Of a stretch of DNA of 64,000 bases, positions 9,928 to 21,222 are shown in pieces. Origin of the DNA: Kazachstania africana CBS 2517 (lineage: Eukaryota > Ascomycota > Saccharomycetes > Saccharomycetales > Saccharomycetaceae); contig NC_018943.1 in assembly GCF_000304475.1 (NCBI RefSeq), forward strand, positions 434,001 through 498,000. Direction: 5' to 3'. The notes beneath the pieces were generated by a model. It was not told where the DNA came from. It did not search any database and saw nothing but the letters and a program-made list of their open reading frames with translations. The position numbers were made by a program, and so were the translations under genes. Each line of letters opens with the position of its first letter. Positions within the stretch are counted from its first letter, which is position 1.

Positions 9928-12900
9928 TCATTCTGTCTTTTTTGGCTTCTTACTTTCTGAAAAGTCATCCTCTTTTTCATCAGAAACCGGACGTTTTATC
10001 GATTCGTTATCGATTTCTTTGAGTGCTTCAAAAGGCTTGAAACCACTTTGATCATTTGTAGTCTTGCCAAAACCAGAAAAACCTCCAAAAGCCGTAGAGG
10101 TTCCAAAATTGGAGAAAGTTGGAGCGCCAAACGTTGCTTGTGCGGTCTTATTCAGTTCTTTATTAACGGTCCCAGTAGATTTACCTGGCGTGAAACTGAA
10201 CGTAGGAGCCATATGAACTATGGGTAATGCAGCAGGTGAGTTTGACTTGGAAAGCTCTTGTGTTGGAGATGTAAATGGATTTGAATCATTGGACACATCC
10301 TTACCTGAGTCCACTTTTGCGGTGGGTCTCAGTTTCAGTACAGCTTCAGTTCGGGTGCCAGTATTATCTTTGTAAAGCTGTGGTGAATTAACGTCTATTT
10401 TTGTTAGTCCAGATATAGACTTCCTAACCTTGCTGCCAGACTCGTTATCTTTTGCTACCTGTGATTCTAGTTTTGAAAGTTTTCTCTCAAGTAATGTTGT
10501 TTTCATCTCTGCTTGACGCTTTCCCTCTTCGAATGCCTTTGTTCTTATAGTTTCAAGTTTAGCTTGCAGATCTTGTTCGATCGCATGTTCAAGCTCCCTT
10601 CTAACTTTTTGCTTTAGCTCATCTGGTGACATGTCAGCTTTATCAGCTAGAGCAATTAAGTTAGCCTTTTCTTCAACACGCTTATCAAAGTCACTTTCTA
10701 ATTCGGCACGCCTTTTTTCAATAATACGTTGAATTTTTTCCTCTGATGGTAGCCTTATATGTCTCTTTAGATTTTCTTTGGCCTCCTCAATCCTTTGCAA
10801 AGTCTGCTCTTCCCAATCTTTTCGTAATTCCTGCTTAAGTTTATCTACATTCGAGCCGGTATTATCGTTAGTTACATTCTCACTCTGTTTGGATAATACC
10901 TCGTTTCTCCCCGATTCGAATTTTTCATTCAATTCCCTAACCTTCTCCTCAATTAAGCGGTCCTTTTCTCTTTCAAAATCTAGCTTCATTGTAGAAATTA
11001 ATTGGTTTGTTTCATCGTCTTTTTTCCTGAGAACATTTATTTCCTCTCTTAAAGAAACTACTTCTTGGTTCAATGTTTCATTCAGTTTCTGAAGCATAGT
11101 AATAGTTTTGTTAAGTTTGGCTTCATTTTCCTTGAAAGTTTTCTCTGAAACAAGCTTTTCATCCTTGTCAAATTTCTCTAAATTTTCTTTTAGCGTCAAT
11201 TCTATCTCCCTTATCTTTTTATCTTTTTCTTTCATTACTTCCTCTAGTTGTAAGTTGGAGGCTTTGATTTCTGATAGGTCATTATTCAGGGTTTGGATGT
11301 GTATTTTATTAGCGTCCAATTTTTCATGAGCTTGTTTTTTCAGCAACTGAAACTTCTCACTTAGCTTCTCTTTCTCCTTCGTTCTTTCCTCTATTAGACC
11401 TTTTAGTGAATCTATTTCGTTTTTGAAATTTGCTTCTAAACCTAGGGTGTCATCCTGTCTGTGTACCATTTGCTGCCAACGTTTCTTCCAACGCTCAATC
11501 TCATCCTTATATAGAGAAATTTCTTGATCTTTCTCCTTGAAATATCTTTCAGTATTATTTTTTTGATCTTGTAGTGGGCCGCTAAGTTTCCTCACTTGAG
11601 AGAGCTCATCGTTTAATATGCAGTTATCATGCTTTAATTGGTTAACTTCAGTAAGTAATGAGACGTTATTTTCTCTCAAGAGATGAACCTCCTTCAACTC
11701 ATCCAGAATCTTCTCATGTCCTGTCAGAAGGTTAGAGAGAGGGAGGTTATGCCACTGTTGTCCTTTTGAAACTGCGTCAAGTTCCGATTTTAGACCAGCA
11801 CACCTTTCCCTTAGTACTTCTCCTTCTCTTTCAACGATTGCCAGTTTTTTTTGGAGAGTATCTCTTTCCCGCTTCATGCAAACTATTATGTCTTTAATAT
11901 CATCTTTGTTCTGTGTATCTTCCAAATCCAACGTGGCATTTAGCTGTTCATGAAGCAAGTTATTCTGGGTACATAAATCATCAATTCGTTTATTTGCCAA
12001 ATCAAGCAAATCCTCTAACTCCCTTGTATGCTGAATATCTACTTGCATCTCAGCAGATTTGCTTAACTCTTCCCTATAACCTGAAATTTCCTCTATCATC
12101 TTTTCACATAATAGTTCTTTCTCTGACAATGTGGCATTAGTTTCCTCATGTTTTTGCCTTTCTTCTTCTAATTTCATTTCGACGTCATGCAAATCGTCCT
12201 CCAAACTTTTCTTGGCCACTTCGGTAAGACTGTTGTTTTCCATAATTTTATCCAATTCGTTATTTAGAGAAGCTTTCTCTGTATCGAATGAATTCTTTTC
12301 TAATTGAAGTTGGTCATGTAAATGTTGGTATTCTGCTCTAATTGCTTGCAATGAGGTTTTGAGCTCTTTCTTATCGCTTGCTAATTGTTCTATTTGAGCG
12401 ATTAAGTCTTTTTCCTTTTTAGTAACATTTTCAGGCAATCCAACCACTTGACTTGAGTCTGTTAAAGCGTCACATTTTTTTGCTTCCTTCGATTCTTCTT
12501 CTGTCCTTCCTACTTGCATCACCGGTAAGGACGTGGACTTTCTAACCGAACTATCTGTACCTAAATCTGTAAAGCCCGGCGAGCCAGATTTTTGTGATTC
12601 AAGCGTATCTCTATTCGATTGACGTCCCGTTTCACCCTCTTTTTTCATGTCTACTGGCAGACCAATTTCTGTTTCTGTCTGGGTGGGGAAGTTTTTTTGA
12701 TACCAGTTGAGCTCTTCAGCTCGTTTTACTTCCATATCTCTTATTTGATCTTCTTGCTTTTCAATTATCTTCAATAAATCCTGCTCGTGCAATTGGTACT
12801 CTGTCAGCCTCTCATTCAACTTCAGTTCTACTGTTGCTTGAATTCCTTTACATTCATTTCTTGATATTTCTAATTCATGTATTTTTACTTTTAGAGCATT

Positions 12901-14952
12901 TTTTTCCTCAACAACTTCAAATAGTTCTTTTTGGGTTGTTTGGTGCTGTGTTCTTAACGAATTTGACTGGGACTGAGTGTCTGTAAAACGAATCTGTAGA
13001 AGATTATATTGTGACGTTAGTTCATGAAGGTCTTGCGTAAGTTCAGCTAACTTGGCTTCTTTCTGCGATAGAAGTTGTTGAAGATGGTCGTTCTGTTCCA
13101 GTACTGATTTTCTATTCTCTTGGAGCATTAACAAATTATTTTCAATTAGCTCTGCTTTACCTTCTGCGTACTCTTTAGCAGATTCCATTTTTTTCATTGA
13201 ATATTCTAATTCTTTCTTTTTGTTCAAAATATCCTTGTTAGTTCTGGTCAATTTTTCAATCTCCTTAGTCAAATATTCTCTAGTTTGTTGTAATTCGTTT
13301 TGTAATTTTCCAGTAGTATGTTTATCAATATCATTACACTCTGAAGGCTTATTAGAACTAGGAGATTTACCCTTTGAAAGTAGCTTATAAACATCTCGTT
13401 CTTTTCTAAAAGTTTCAAGCTTTCTTTCCAGAGAGTTTGTATATTCTTGAAGATCCAAAAGTGCCTTTTTAGCTTCCTCTAAAGTTTTCCTCTCGATAGT
13501 GTGGTGGTCAGCTTGGCGCAATTTTTCTTGTTCTTCTAATTGGCCCGCTAAATGTCTAACTGTTGCCAAAATGTCCATATTTTGCTTTTGTAGTTCAGTA
13601 ATATCAGCAAATTTCAGCAATCGTTCGGATATGATACTTTGGGAATCATTGTTTCTAGCATAAGTATCATTCTCAGTGAGTCTCCGAATAAAATCTGTTT
13701 CATCTTTTGATAGTAAAGCATTTGTGGTGGCTTGCTCCCCGAGAATTAATAAGAGAAACTGAATTTGGTGTGCAAGATCAGATCTTTGGGTCGTCAAAGT
13801 CTGTATCATACCATCATTGTGTTCGGATTTTCTTTTAAAAGATTGGAATTCTTTCTCTAAACTCTCTCTCTCGATGGAAATTCGATCCACTAGTGAGGTA
13901 ACATCTGAGAGTTCTTTTTCTAAGTCTTTGTTTTTCTTTTCTAATGAATCAATTACGGGTACTTTAATTTCAAGTTCTGTTATAAAGTTTTCAACTTGGG
14001 TTTCCAGATAATCTTTTTGTTCCTTGACTTTCAGAAGCTCTTTCTTTAGTAGAGAAGAACTCGAGGAATATTCTCCATTGACATCATTGATAAATTCATT
14101 GACATAGCTTTTAAGGCGGGTACACTCATTTCGTGAATCTTTTAGTTGTTTTCTAGTGTCAATTAGTTGCTCCATGATTTTTTGAGATTCGGCTCTACTT
14201 GTGTTATCTTCATTCTGTATTGACTTTTCTTGCTGTATTTCTTTCAATTGTGTTTCCAAAGAGCTGTTAATACGGTCTTTCAAGCCTATTTCATGCAAAA
14301 ATTCTTGTTGTTTAGTGCTATAGTCATCACTTTTCTGTTTTATTTCTATTAATTTCTCTTGTACATTCTCTGAAAGCTCCTGATTCTTGCCTAATAGCAA
14401 GTCATTATTTTTTTTCAATATACTTACCTCATGCCTTAAGTTATCAATTTCTTGATCTTTCTCTTCCATCTTCAATATGCTTTGCTTCTGCGTCATCAAT
14501 TCTTCTGTTGTCTTAACAAGGTGTTCTTCTAGCCATTGATTATGTTCTCTAACTAACTCTGATTGCTTTAGGCTTCTCTCAGCTTCTGATTGCGATATAA
14601 GATGTTCAGATTTAGCCCTTTCTAATTCACGTTGTAATGTAAGAATTTCGTCATTTATATTAGATATTGAAGTAGCATTATTGGGTGCCTGAGCCTCCAC
14701 GCCTGTAATTCGAATCGGCCCAGAAATGTCCCTAGTTTTAGCCAAAATATTTATCTCATCTTCCAAATTCTTAATCTTATTCTTGTAAGTCGATTCAGTT
14801 TCTTCAATAGTAGACTTCAAGTTTAACTTTTCCTTTATCAGATTGTCTACACTGCTCTCTAGCTTTGACCTCAATTCAGTATTTATATTGGAAAGTTCAA
14901 TGTCAGAGATACCTAAGAACTTGGCAAGTTCAGTACTGTCAGTGTCTGCCAT
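9928..14952 (-). CDS. MLP2: Nuclear pore basket myosin-like protein (Tpr/Mlp family)
   Basis: Very long coiled-coil protein of the inner face of the nuclear pore, involved in mRNA quality control, telomere tethering and spindle-pole assembly. The protein is 1,674 residues; S. cerevisiae Mlp2 is about 1,679 and Mlp1 about 1,875. Heptad-rich, Glu/Lys/Gln-rich sequence runs from about residue 25 to 1480 with a few breaks (for example about 770-840). The last 150 residues are low in charge, with FG-like and Phe/Gly/Ser sequence (FGAPTFSNFG), ending in a basic KKPKK tail. Position between MCM10 and RPL40 matches YIL149C, hence MLP2 by synteny; it may be the only MLP gene of this genome. The ATG at 14952 begins the frame. 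Confidence 0.9.
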   Translation of the reverse strand: MADTDSTELAKFLGISDIELSNINTELRSKLESSVDNLIKEKLNLKSTIEETESTYKNKIKNLEDEINILAKTRDISGPIRITGVEAQAPNNATSISNINDEILTLQRELERAKSEHLISQSEAERSLKQSELVREHNQWLEEHLVKTTEELMTQKQSILKMEEKDQEIDNLRHEVSILKKNNDLLLGKNQELSENVQEKLIEIKQKSDDYSTKQQEFLHEIGLKDRINSSLETQLKEIQQEKSIQNEDNTSRAESQKIMEQLIDTRKQLKDSRNECTRLKSYVNEFINDVNGEYSSSSSLLKKELLKVKEQKDYLETQVENFITELEIKVPVIDSLEKKNKDLEKELSDVTSLVDRISIERESLEKEFQSFKRKSEHNDGMIQTLTTQRSDLAHQIQFLLLILGEQATTNALLSKDETDFIRRLTENDTYARNNDSQSIISERLLKFADITELQKQNMDILATVRHLAGQLEEQEKLRQADHHTIERKTLEEAKKALLDLQEYTNSLERKLETFRKERDVYKLLSKGKSPSSNKPSECNDIDKHTTGKLQNELQQTREYLTKEIEKLTRTNKDILNKKKELEYSMKKMESAKEYAEGKAELIENNLLMLQENRKSVLEQNDHLQQLLSQKEAKLAELTQDLHELTSQYNLLQIRFTDTQSQSNSLRTQHQTTQKELFEVVEEKNALKVKIHELEISRNECKGIQATVELKLNERLTEYQLHEQDLLKIIEKQEDQIRDMEVKRAEELNWYQKNFPTQTETEIGLPVDMKKEGETGRQSNRDTLESQKSGSPGFTDLGTDSSVRKSTSLPVMQVGRTEEESKEAKKCDALTDSSQVVGLPENVTKKEKDLIAQIEQLASDKKELKTSLQAIRAEYQHLHDQLQLEKNSFDTEKASLNNELDKIMENNSLTEVAKKSLEDDLHDVEMKLEEERQKHEETNATLSEKELLCEKMIEEISGYREELSKSAEMQVDIQHTRELEDLLDLANKRIDDLCTQNNLLHEQLNATLDLEDTQNKDDIKDIIVCMKRERDTLQKKLAIVEREGEVLRERCAGLKSELDAVSKGQQWHNLPLSNLLTGHEKILDELKEVHLLRENNVSLLTEVNQLKHDNCILNDELSQVRKLSGPLQDQKNNTERYFKEKDQEISLYKDEIERWKKRWQQMVHRQDDTLGLEANFKNEIDSLKGLIEERTKEKEKLSEKFQLLKKQAHEKLDANKIHIQTLNNDLSEIKASNLQLEEVMKEKDKKIREIELTLKENLEKFDKDEKLVSEKTFKENEAKLNKTITMLQKLNETLNQEVVSLREEINVLRKKDDETNQLISTMKLDFEREKDRLIEEKVRELNEKFESGRNEVLSKQSENVTNDNTGSNVDKLKQELRKDWEEQTLQRIEEAKENLKRHIRLPSEEKIQRIIEKRRAELESDFDKRVEEKANLIALADKADMSPDELKQKVRRELEHAIEQDLQAKLETIRTKAFEEGKRQAEMKTTLLERKLSKLESQVAKDNESGSKVRKSISGLTKIDVNSPQLYKDNTGTRTEAVLKLRPTAKVDSGKDVSNDSNPFTSPTQELSKSNSPAALPIVHMAPTFSFTPGKSTGTVNKELNKTAQATFGAPTFSNFGTSTAFGGFSGFGKTTNDQSGFKPFEALKEIDNESIKRPVSDEKEDDFSESKKPKKTE

Positions 14953-15240
14953 TTCTTAAATATCGAAAAAACAGGCTACAGCAACGGAGAACCAACGTAA
15001 ACTTTCCTGCTTTCAAGTCACTTCGATTAACAACCTTTATTGAGTGAAACAAATCTCTTAACAAAGAACAGCAATCTTTCTTTTCAAATCTCACTAATCC
15101 TATGGTAGTTGACTATAAGAAGTAATATGCTAATGGCTATAGTAGTTAACCTGCCCGGCGGTCTTACTGTTTTTTTTTCGCAATTGGGATCCATCTCTCT
15201 TTTGAAGAGGGTAACGGTAACTTGGTTTGACTGTTTTCAA

Positions 15241-15250
15241 CATCCATACC
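15241..15250 (+). promoter_or_regulatory. Rap1-like site upstream of the RNA candidate and RPL40
   Basis: CATCCATACC differs by one base from the Rap1 core CAYCCRTRCA, typical of ribosomal-protein and some snoRNA promoters. It is about 460 bp before the RPL40 ATG, far for that gene, but about 115 bp before the hairpin-rich stretch starting near 15,357. The target is uncertain. Confidence 0.35.
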
Positions 15251-15356
15251 TTGTCAGTTGTCTGGGTTTCTCAATTGAAATTTTTCTAAAAATACTTTTT
15301 TTTGATTATTTTTTGAAGCCGGACGGAGCTGCAAATACAGGAGAAGTGAGTCGGCA

Positions 15357-15640
15357 TGGATGTTGAGGAACTCTGTTAGAGTTCCTTGGACTGGGAAACT
15401 TGATCCAGCCCAAGTTTCAGCATGGGAAAACCGTTACGGTGGGAACTTCTACGGGAGCTCAGCCTAGGTCTCCTGACCTAGAGGGGCAATCTCCTCCTTA
15501 GTATTGCCAATGCTCGTATGGCTGCTAATGTTTGGCTGGATACGCGGATAGGACCAATCTCTAAGCTGAGGGCGTCTGAGGGAAAATCAAACGCTGTGAG
15601 AGGCCCGCCTGGGTAAGCGAAGCTGTTTATGATAAAACAA
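15357..15640 (+). ncRNA. Candidate structured RNA gene, unidentified
   Basis: A GC-rich island in an AT-rich intergenic stretch, with a chain of short perfect hairpins: GGAACTCT-GTT-AGAGTTCC (about 15,368), GAAACTTG pairing with CAAGTTTC (about 15,400), ACCG-TTA-CGGT, CTAGGTC-TCCT-GACCTAG (about 15,465), GGCAAT...ATTGCC (about 15,485), and a nested stem CTCT/AGAG around GCGT/ACGC (about 15,560-15,600). Wobble pairs extending the first stem fit the plus strand better. There is no long ORF and no T-run terminator for Pol III. I compared it from memory with U1-U6, U3, RNase P, MRP and SRP RNAs and found no convincing motif. It could be an H/ACA snoRNA or a diverged housekeeping RNA. Ends and strand are estimates. 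Confidence 0.4.
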
Positions 15641-15706
15641 GGCTATTCAACTAGTAATAATAACACACATACAAGGAGCAAGTACCATAAAGGTTTGAGT
15701 TGAAAA

Positions 15707-16466
<760 letters not shown>

Positions 16467-16836
16467 TTGATTTCGCATATTTATTCATTTATTATTTTTT
16501 CTATCTATTTAGGTAATTATCACTAGAATCTATTTTACGAAAATGGTATAAGAACTTTGTTAAATCGGTTTACGTTTATACTCTTAATATTTTTTTGTAA
16601 TTATCATATCGTTTTAAAGATTATTAATTTTATAATCACTGTCTTAATCTAGTATGCTGCATTATTATATTAGAACGCCTCTCTCCCAAGAACGTTTTAA
16701 TGTTCAGGTACATGCACAGCTCAGAGTAATGAGAGCGTTTATAGATATACTTCAAAAAATTGAATATGTATATATGTAGATATATGCAGAAATAATATTA
16801 TTACAGTGGATACCAAATGCATTGCATACGTTAATT
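16467..16836. other. RPL40-SLN1 convergent spacer
   Basis: This 370-bp AT-rich gap holds the two 3' UTRs. A short less AT-rich stretch (about 16,675-16,742) has weak pairing: GAAC...GTTC, and ACGC with CTCTC against GAGAGCGT. It could be a terminator fold or a small RNA, but I cannot support a gene. Confidence 0.4.
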
Positions 16837-19800
16837 TCAATTCGATTTGGTATGCTTACTTTCTTCACCAGTGGAAGTTGCTCTTCCCATTGAATCTACC
16901 TTAGGGCAATATTCAAGCAAAATGGTCTTCAGTTGTGGTCGCTTTATAGGTTTGGACAAAAATCCGTCCATACCGGCGTCGAGACATTCCTTAATATTGC
17001 TATCATCAGCAAACGCAGTTAGTGCCACAATTGGATGCTCGTACTTCAGATCATTACGTATCATTTTGGTAGCGGATAACCCGTCGACTTTTGGCATTTG
17101 TACGTCCATGAAAATCATATCATAAAATTCTCCCCTTTCTTTTAGAGATTTTACGTTGTCGAAGGCGTCTTGACCATCGCAGGCTAAGTCAATGTTTTTG
17201 ACGCCTTCCAGGCTTAACATTCTCTTTATAACTTCTTGGTTAACATGGTTATCTTCTGCAACCAAAACATTCAAGGTTTTACCTAATGTGGCAACTGTAG
17301 GAACATTCGCAGAAGAAATAGCAGTTCCAGTACTTTGTAAAAATGGTCGATCTAAATTCAAATTACTACCACTTTCAGGCTGTGGACTGGCGCTTTCATT
17401 TTTATTCGAAGTACTAACATCCGAGTGGTTCGAGCGCGTTTCCAGACGTGACTCTTCTCTAACAGTAGCGATTCTACTACTGTTCGAGGTAATAAGCGAA
17501 GAACGTGATCTTCTGCTATTAATACTTCTTGCAACATTAAATTTGACTTTCCTGTTCATCTTACTTTTCGGATTAAACTCATCTTCATAAGGATGTTCGC
17601 TTTCATCTAGTTTAATAACTCTCGTTTGAGTCAATGGAACAGTAAATATAAATTTACTCCCTGAGCCTACCGTACTTTCCAAGGTCATGGTACCATTCAT
17701 CATTGTTGCAAGTTGCCTGCAAATGGATAAACCTAAACCAGTACCGCCATATTGTCTGGATAACGTCTGATCACCCTGTACAAATGGTTCAAAAACAGAT
17801 TCCTGTAAAGAGGAGTCAATACCAGGACCTGTATCGATGACTTCTATGCGGAATACCCACGTTTTCTGTTGTGATAATTCTTCCCCCAAATTGCCGTCTT
17901 CATCCTCGTATAAATCAGGCGTTTTCTTAAACTGGCTATTGAAAATTGCATCGTCGTAAGAGCTTGTGCTTGTAGAAGCGATTGATATATTATCAACATA
18001 ATCTTCATTGGAAGAGGTACGTTGTTGACTTGTATTGATTGTTGTCCCTTCGCTGGGATCATCAGAGTCTGAATCACTAGCAAAAACATTTGCAGGTATA
18101 CCGTCAAGCTTTTCCTTTATATGAGAACTGGAACCGCTAAAGTGTGAACCTGCAGTACTTTCCCTCTTTGATAAAGCAGCAAGCTCCGCTGGTATGCTTG
18201 TAAATTCTGTGCCTCCCTTCACGTAAACTTTTTCAAACTTTGAATTTTTACTTGATTCTTCGTCGTATTCACCAAGCAGTTTTATCTTGACTTGAACTTT
18301 ACCGTCGACTGGAGTGAACTTCAGTGCGTTAGACACTAGATTCATAACCACTTGAATGATTCTATTAGAATCCCCATATAATACCATAGTTCTCATTATA
18401 TTAGGAGATAGAATAATGGAGAGTCTGACATGTTGGTCTTTTGCAACTTTGCCAAAAATAGACTTCATTTGTAGTGCAACATCAGTAATACAAAAGTTTC
18501 TTTTCTCCAATTTGGTTCGTTGCAAAACGTTCTTAGAGAAAGTTAATAATTCAGTCAGAATATGAAGTAATAATTCCCCAGATCTGAAAATCAACTTTAA
18601 GCTACTTCGTATCTTAGTAATATCCTCTTCTTCCATTGAAATTGCTGTCATACCTAAAATACCATTCAATGGAGTTCTCAATTCGTGTGAGATATTGGCT
18701 ATGAATACTGTTTTAGCTTCATTAGCAGCTTCAGCTTGGATTTTTGCGGCCTCTAATTGTTTTGTTCTAGCTCTAACCCTATCTTCTAATAATGTGTAGT
18801 GCTCATCTAATGCATCAGTCATAGTGTTGAAAGTTTCAGTCAAGTCTGACAATTCATCGAAAAATAATTTACGAGCAATTGGAACTCTTGCTTCTGTAAG
18901 ATTTGTGAATGTGATTAAATGTTTCGATCTTTCTGAGAGTCTATCATTAGAATCGATAGTCAGAGTGTTAACAGTTGAAGCAGACGCACGGTCTAACAAT
19001 TCTTGGTTCATATTTACAGGAATACGGGATAAACCTGAATGATTTGTTACAAGTACATTTTCTGAGGTGAGCACCATAGGATGGGAAGATAAAGATGCCG
19101 AGTTTTCATTGAGACTATTGCTGTTACCAGTGGCAGTACTCTTTCGAGAACTGACTATAGACGTCCTGGGTGACTTTTCACGTCTCATGGAACTTGTTCT
19201 ACTTACAGATCCAGACCCTGGAGTCGTTGGTCGTAGCCCTCTGCCTTCAGTAATTATTTCAGTGGCTTTCTTAAGCCTTACTATGGGTTTGACTGCAAAA
19301 TATGCCAATGGTAGAGTAACCAACATGACAAAAACGCTAATACCTACGACTACACCGGCAATAATTTTTGTAAGTTTCGTTGAAGGGCCTGAGAAAACCG
19401 ACTCAGCCTGTGAAACAACCGAAACCCAGTTTGCCAGTTCAAAAGAGCACGGTGAGTAGCCAACAGCAACAGCTTTGTTATACAAGAAATGTGTCTTTTT
19501 TATAGATCCTCCTTTTCCTTGCTTTAATGCCCCATTGAGAAAACTGCTGTTTTTCAATTGGAAGTTTATATCTGTCACAGAAGCGGTAAACCCATATGGA
19601 GGAAGAGCCAAATGATACGCATCTAACTCAGATTGATTATTATAAACAGCTGATACAATAGCCACATTAGACTTCTCTATAGCAGTTGTGTCGTTAAACA
19701 CACTTAAAAGACCGTCCGCTGTCATTATAATAGTAATGTAACCATACACTCTTGAGGTACTTAGAATAATGGATGGATTTGCAAAAACTGGCAATGACAT

Positions 19801-20400
19801 GGACATTAAATAAGATGTCCCATTCAGTACAGGATCAGTCAAAATACCAGTCGTTTCCAAGGAAGACGATAGAGGAATGTTAGTAGAAAGCGGAAATAGT
19901 TTTTCCAGCACATCAGCTGCAATCTGATTTCCTGTACCATTGTTTGTAACGCTTAAAACAGTATCGAAATTTTCATCGTATACTTTTACTGCTGAAAAGT
20001 AATCAGAAGAACTTAAAAACTTTTCTAAAACGCTTTCTGTTGACTCCCAATTAGAGGATGACTTATTTCCCGCAACAAAATTTGCAAGACTATCTTGTAA
20101 AGTGTCTCTAGTCGAAATCCAGTAACTCTGGTAATATAAATAAGTTAGTGTCTGGTCAATCTGAGAGGATTTTAACTGTGCAGCAATGTAAAGACGATTC
20201 GCTCTTAGATTTTTATAACTGGAAGTGAAATATACACCTGTAGTAACTGCTAAAATCAATAAGGAAAGGATAGCAACCAAACTTACTACAGCAATTAATT
20301 GTGTCCTTATACTGATCCTGTAGGGAGGCTTGGTATTGAGATGTGCTAGGCGCTTTAATCTCTGTGAAATCCTTTTTCTGGCAAATACTCTAGCGACCAT
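16837..20400 (-). CDS. SLN1: Osmosensing hybrid histidine kinase Sln1
   Basis: Plasma-membrane sensor that signals through Ypd1 to Ssk1 (HOG pathway) and Skn7. The protein is 1,187 residues (S. cerevisiae 1,220). Order: a basic cytoplasmic start; TM1 about 35-60; an extracellular sensor domain of nearly 300 residues with many N-glycosylation sequons; TM2 about 345-370; a linker with a coiled coil (about 530-560); a HisKA domain with His572 in SHELRTPLNG; an ATPase domain with GTGLGLSI; and a C-terminal receiver with EDN and phospho-acceptor Asp1099 in MDVQMP. All catalytic residues are present. It is the usual single hybrid kinase at this locus (YIL147C). An MCB word and a Reb1 word lie in the region upstream of the start. 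Confidence 0.97.
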   Translation of the reverse strand: MVARVFARKRISQRLKRLAHLNTKPPYRISIRTQLIAVVSLVAILSLLILAVTTGVYFTSSYKNLRANRLYIAAQLKSSQIDQTLTYLYYQSYWISTRDTLQDSLANFVAGNKSSSNWESTESVLEKFLSSSDYFSAVKVYDENFDTVLSVTNNGTGNQIAADVLEKLFPLSTNIPLSSSLETTGILTDPVLNGTSYLMSMSLPVFANPSIILSTSRVYGYITIIMTADGLLSVFNDTTAIEKSNVAIVSAVYNNQSELDAYHLALPPYGFTASVTDINFQLKNSSFLNGALKQGKGGSIKKTHFLYNKAVAVGYSPCSFELANWVSVVSQAESVFSGPSTKLTKIIAGVVVGISVFVMLVTLPLAYFAVKPIVRLKKATEIITEGRGLRPTTPGSGSVSRTSSMRREKSPRTSIVSSRKSTATGNSNSLNENSASLSSHPMVLTSENVLVTNHSGLSRIPVNMNQELLDRASASTVNTLTIDSNDRLSERSKHLITFTNLTEARVPIARKLFFDELSDLTETFNTMTDALDEHYTLLEDRVRARTKQLEAAKIQAEAANEAKTVFIANISHELRTPLNGILGMTAISMEEEDITKIRSSLKLIFRSGELLLHILTELLTFSKNVLQRTKLEKRNFCITDVALQMKSIFGKVAKDQHVRLSIILSPNIMRTMVLYGDSNRIIQVVMNLVSNALKFTPVDGKVQVKIKLLGEYDEESSKNSKFEKVYVKGGTEFTSIPAELAALSKRESTAGSHFSGSSSHIKEKLDGIPANVFASDSDSDDPSEGTTINTSQQRTSSNEDYVDNISIASTSTSSYDDAIFNSQFKKTPDLYEDEDGNLGEELSQQKTWVFRIEVIDTGPGIDSSLQESVFEPFVQGDQTLSRQYGGTGLGLSICRQLATMMNGTMTLESTVGSGSKFIFTVPLTQTRVIKLDESEHPYEDEFNPKSKMNRKVKFNVARSINSRRSRSSLITSNSSRIATVREESRLETRSNHSDVSTSNKNESASPQPESGSNLNLDRPFLQSTGTAISSANVPTVATLGKTLNVLVAEDNHVNQEVIKRMLSLEGVKNIDLACDGQDAFDNVKSLKERGEFYDMIFMDVQMPKVDGLSATKMIRNDLKYEHPIVALTAFADDSNIKECLDAGMDGFLSKPIKRPQLKTILLEYCPKVDSMGRATSTGEESKHTKSN

Positions 20401-21222
20401 GATTATCGGGATTTAAGTCACCTATTCTCTTTTAATAGGTCAAAACGAATGAAATAGCGTCACCTTTGAACTGCAGAATATTCAGGGAGTGATTTAGATA
20501 AGTAGATGTACTATTCGAAAAATGTATTCCCAGCTTTTACAGAATTGTAAAAGAAATGTTATATACAGGTATATTCGCCATTTCAAAGAAAAATATAGCG
20601 CATAAGACGCGTTATTGTTACCCGCAAAATATAATTTTGATAAGCCGCACACCAAGAAGGTCATCGCATCTGCTAGTTCTGTAATGACGCAAATGAACAT
20701 ATTCTTTTCGAGGAATATGGGTGAGGAATGAAGATCTAGGACTGGGGAAGCTTAAAAATAAAACGCTAGTGGTATCTTCTTTTCTGTGCATTGGAATGTT
20801 TCAAGAATGCATATCTAGATATATAATTTTCAGCTTGCCAAAAACATGACCCTTCTCACTACATATTGAAAGTGGAGTACTTTCACACCTCTAGATATAT
20901 ATATAGTCATTGCTCTGTATCGCCAATCGTAACGGATCACACGAATTATAATTAGCCAAATTTTACATAGCTTAAGTTGAGTAGGTGACATTTTAAGTAA
21001 TATAACAAGCTCCGAAAAATTGGAAGGAGCTACATACTTGGTCAAAAAACTAATTGCATTTTGAATATCTTATTTAAAGAATTCAATTTTCTATTAAGAT
21101 GTATAATAGTATCCCGCTATTTCATTACATATAATAATAGTTTTACATTACCTAAGAATGTCTTGAAGGCGACAAAATGTTATATTTACAAAAAAACTGA
21201 AAGTACGGCTCTAGAGGCAATA
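20401..21222. promoter_or_regulatory. SLN1 upstream region / ATG32 3' flank
   Basis: This 822-bp stretch between two minus-strand genes has no supportable ORF. An ACGCGT box (20607-20612) and a Reb1-type TTACCCGC (20618-20625) sit 5 bp apart, about 210 bp upstream of SLN1. Such a Reb1 site usually marks a nucleosome-depleted promoter. The right half is AT-rich with TATATA words near 20,815-20,905 and nothing else I recognise. Confidence 0.45.

Larger units (their letters stand above)
14953..15706. other. MLP-RPL40 divergent intergenic region
   Basis: This 754-bp spacer lies between the divergent MLP and RPL40 starts. The left 250 bp should hold the MLP promoter. The middle holds T-rich tracts (about 15,170 and 15,297-15,315) and a Rap1-like site. 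The right part holds the GC-rich structured stretch described separately. Only about 65 bp separate that stretch from the RPL40 ATG, so RPL40 is either driven across it or from within it. Confidence 0.6.

Noticed and set aside
15109..15366. 85-codon open frame upstream of RPL40
   Set aside because: Composition is that of T-rich promoter DNA and its end runs into the hairpin-rich stretch; no protein features.
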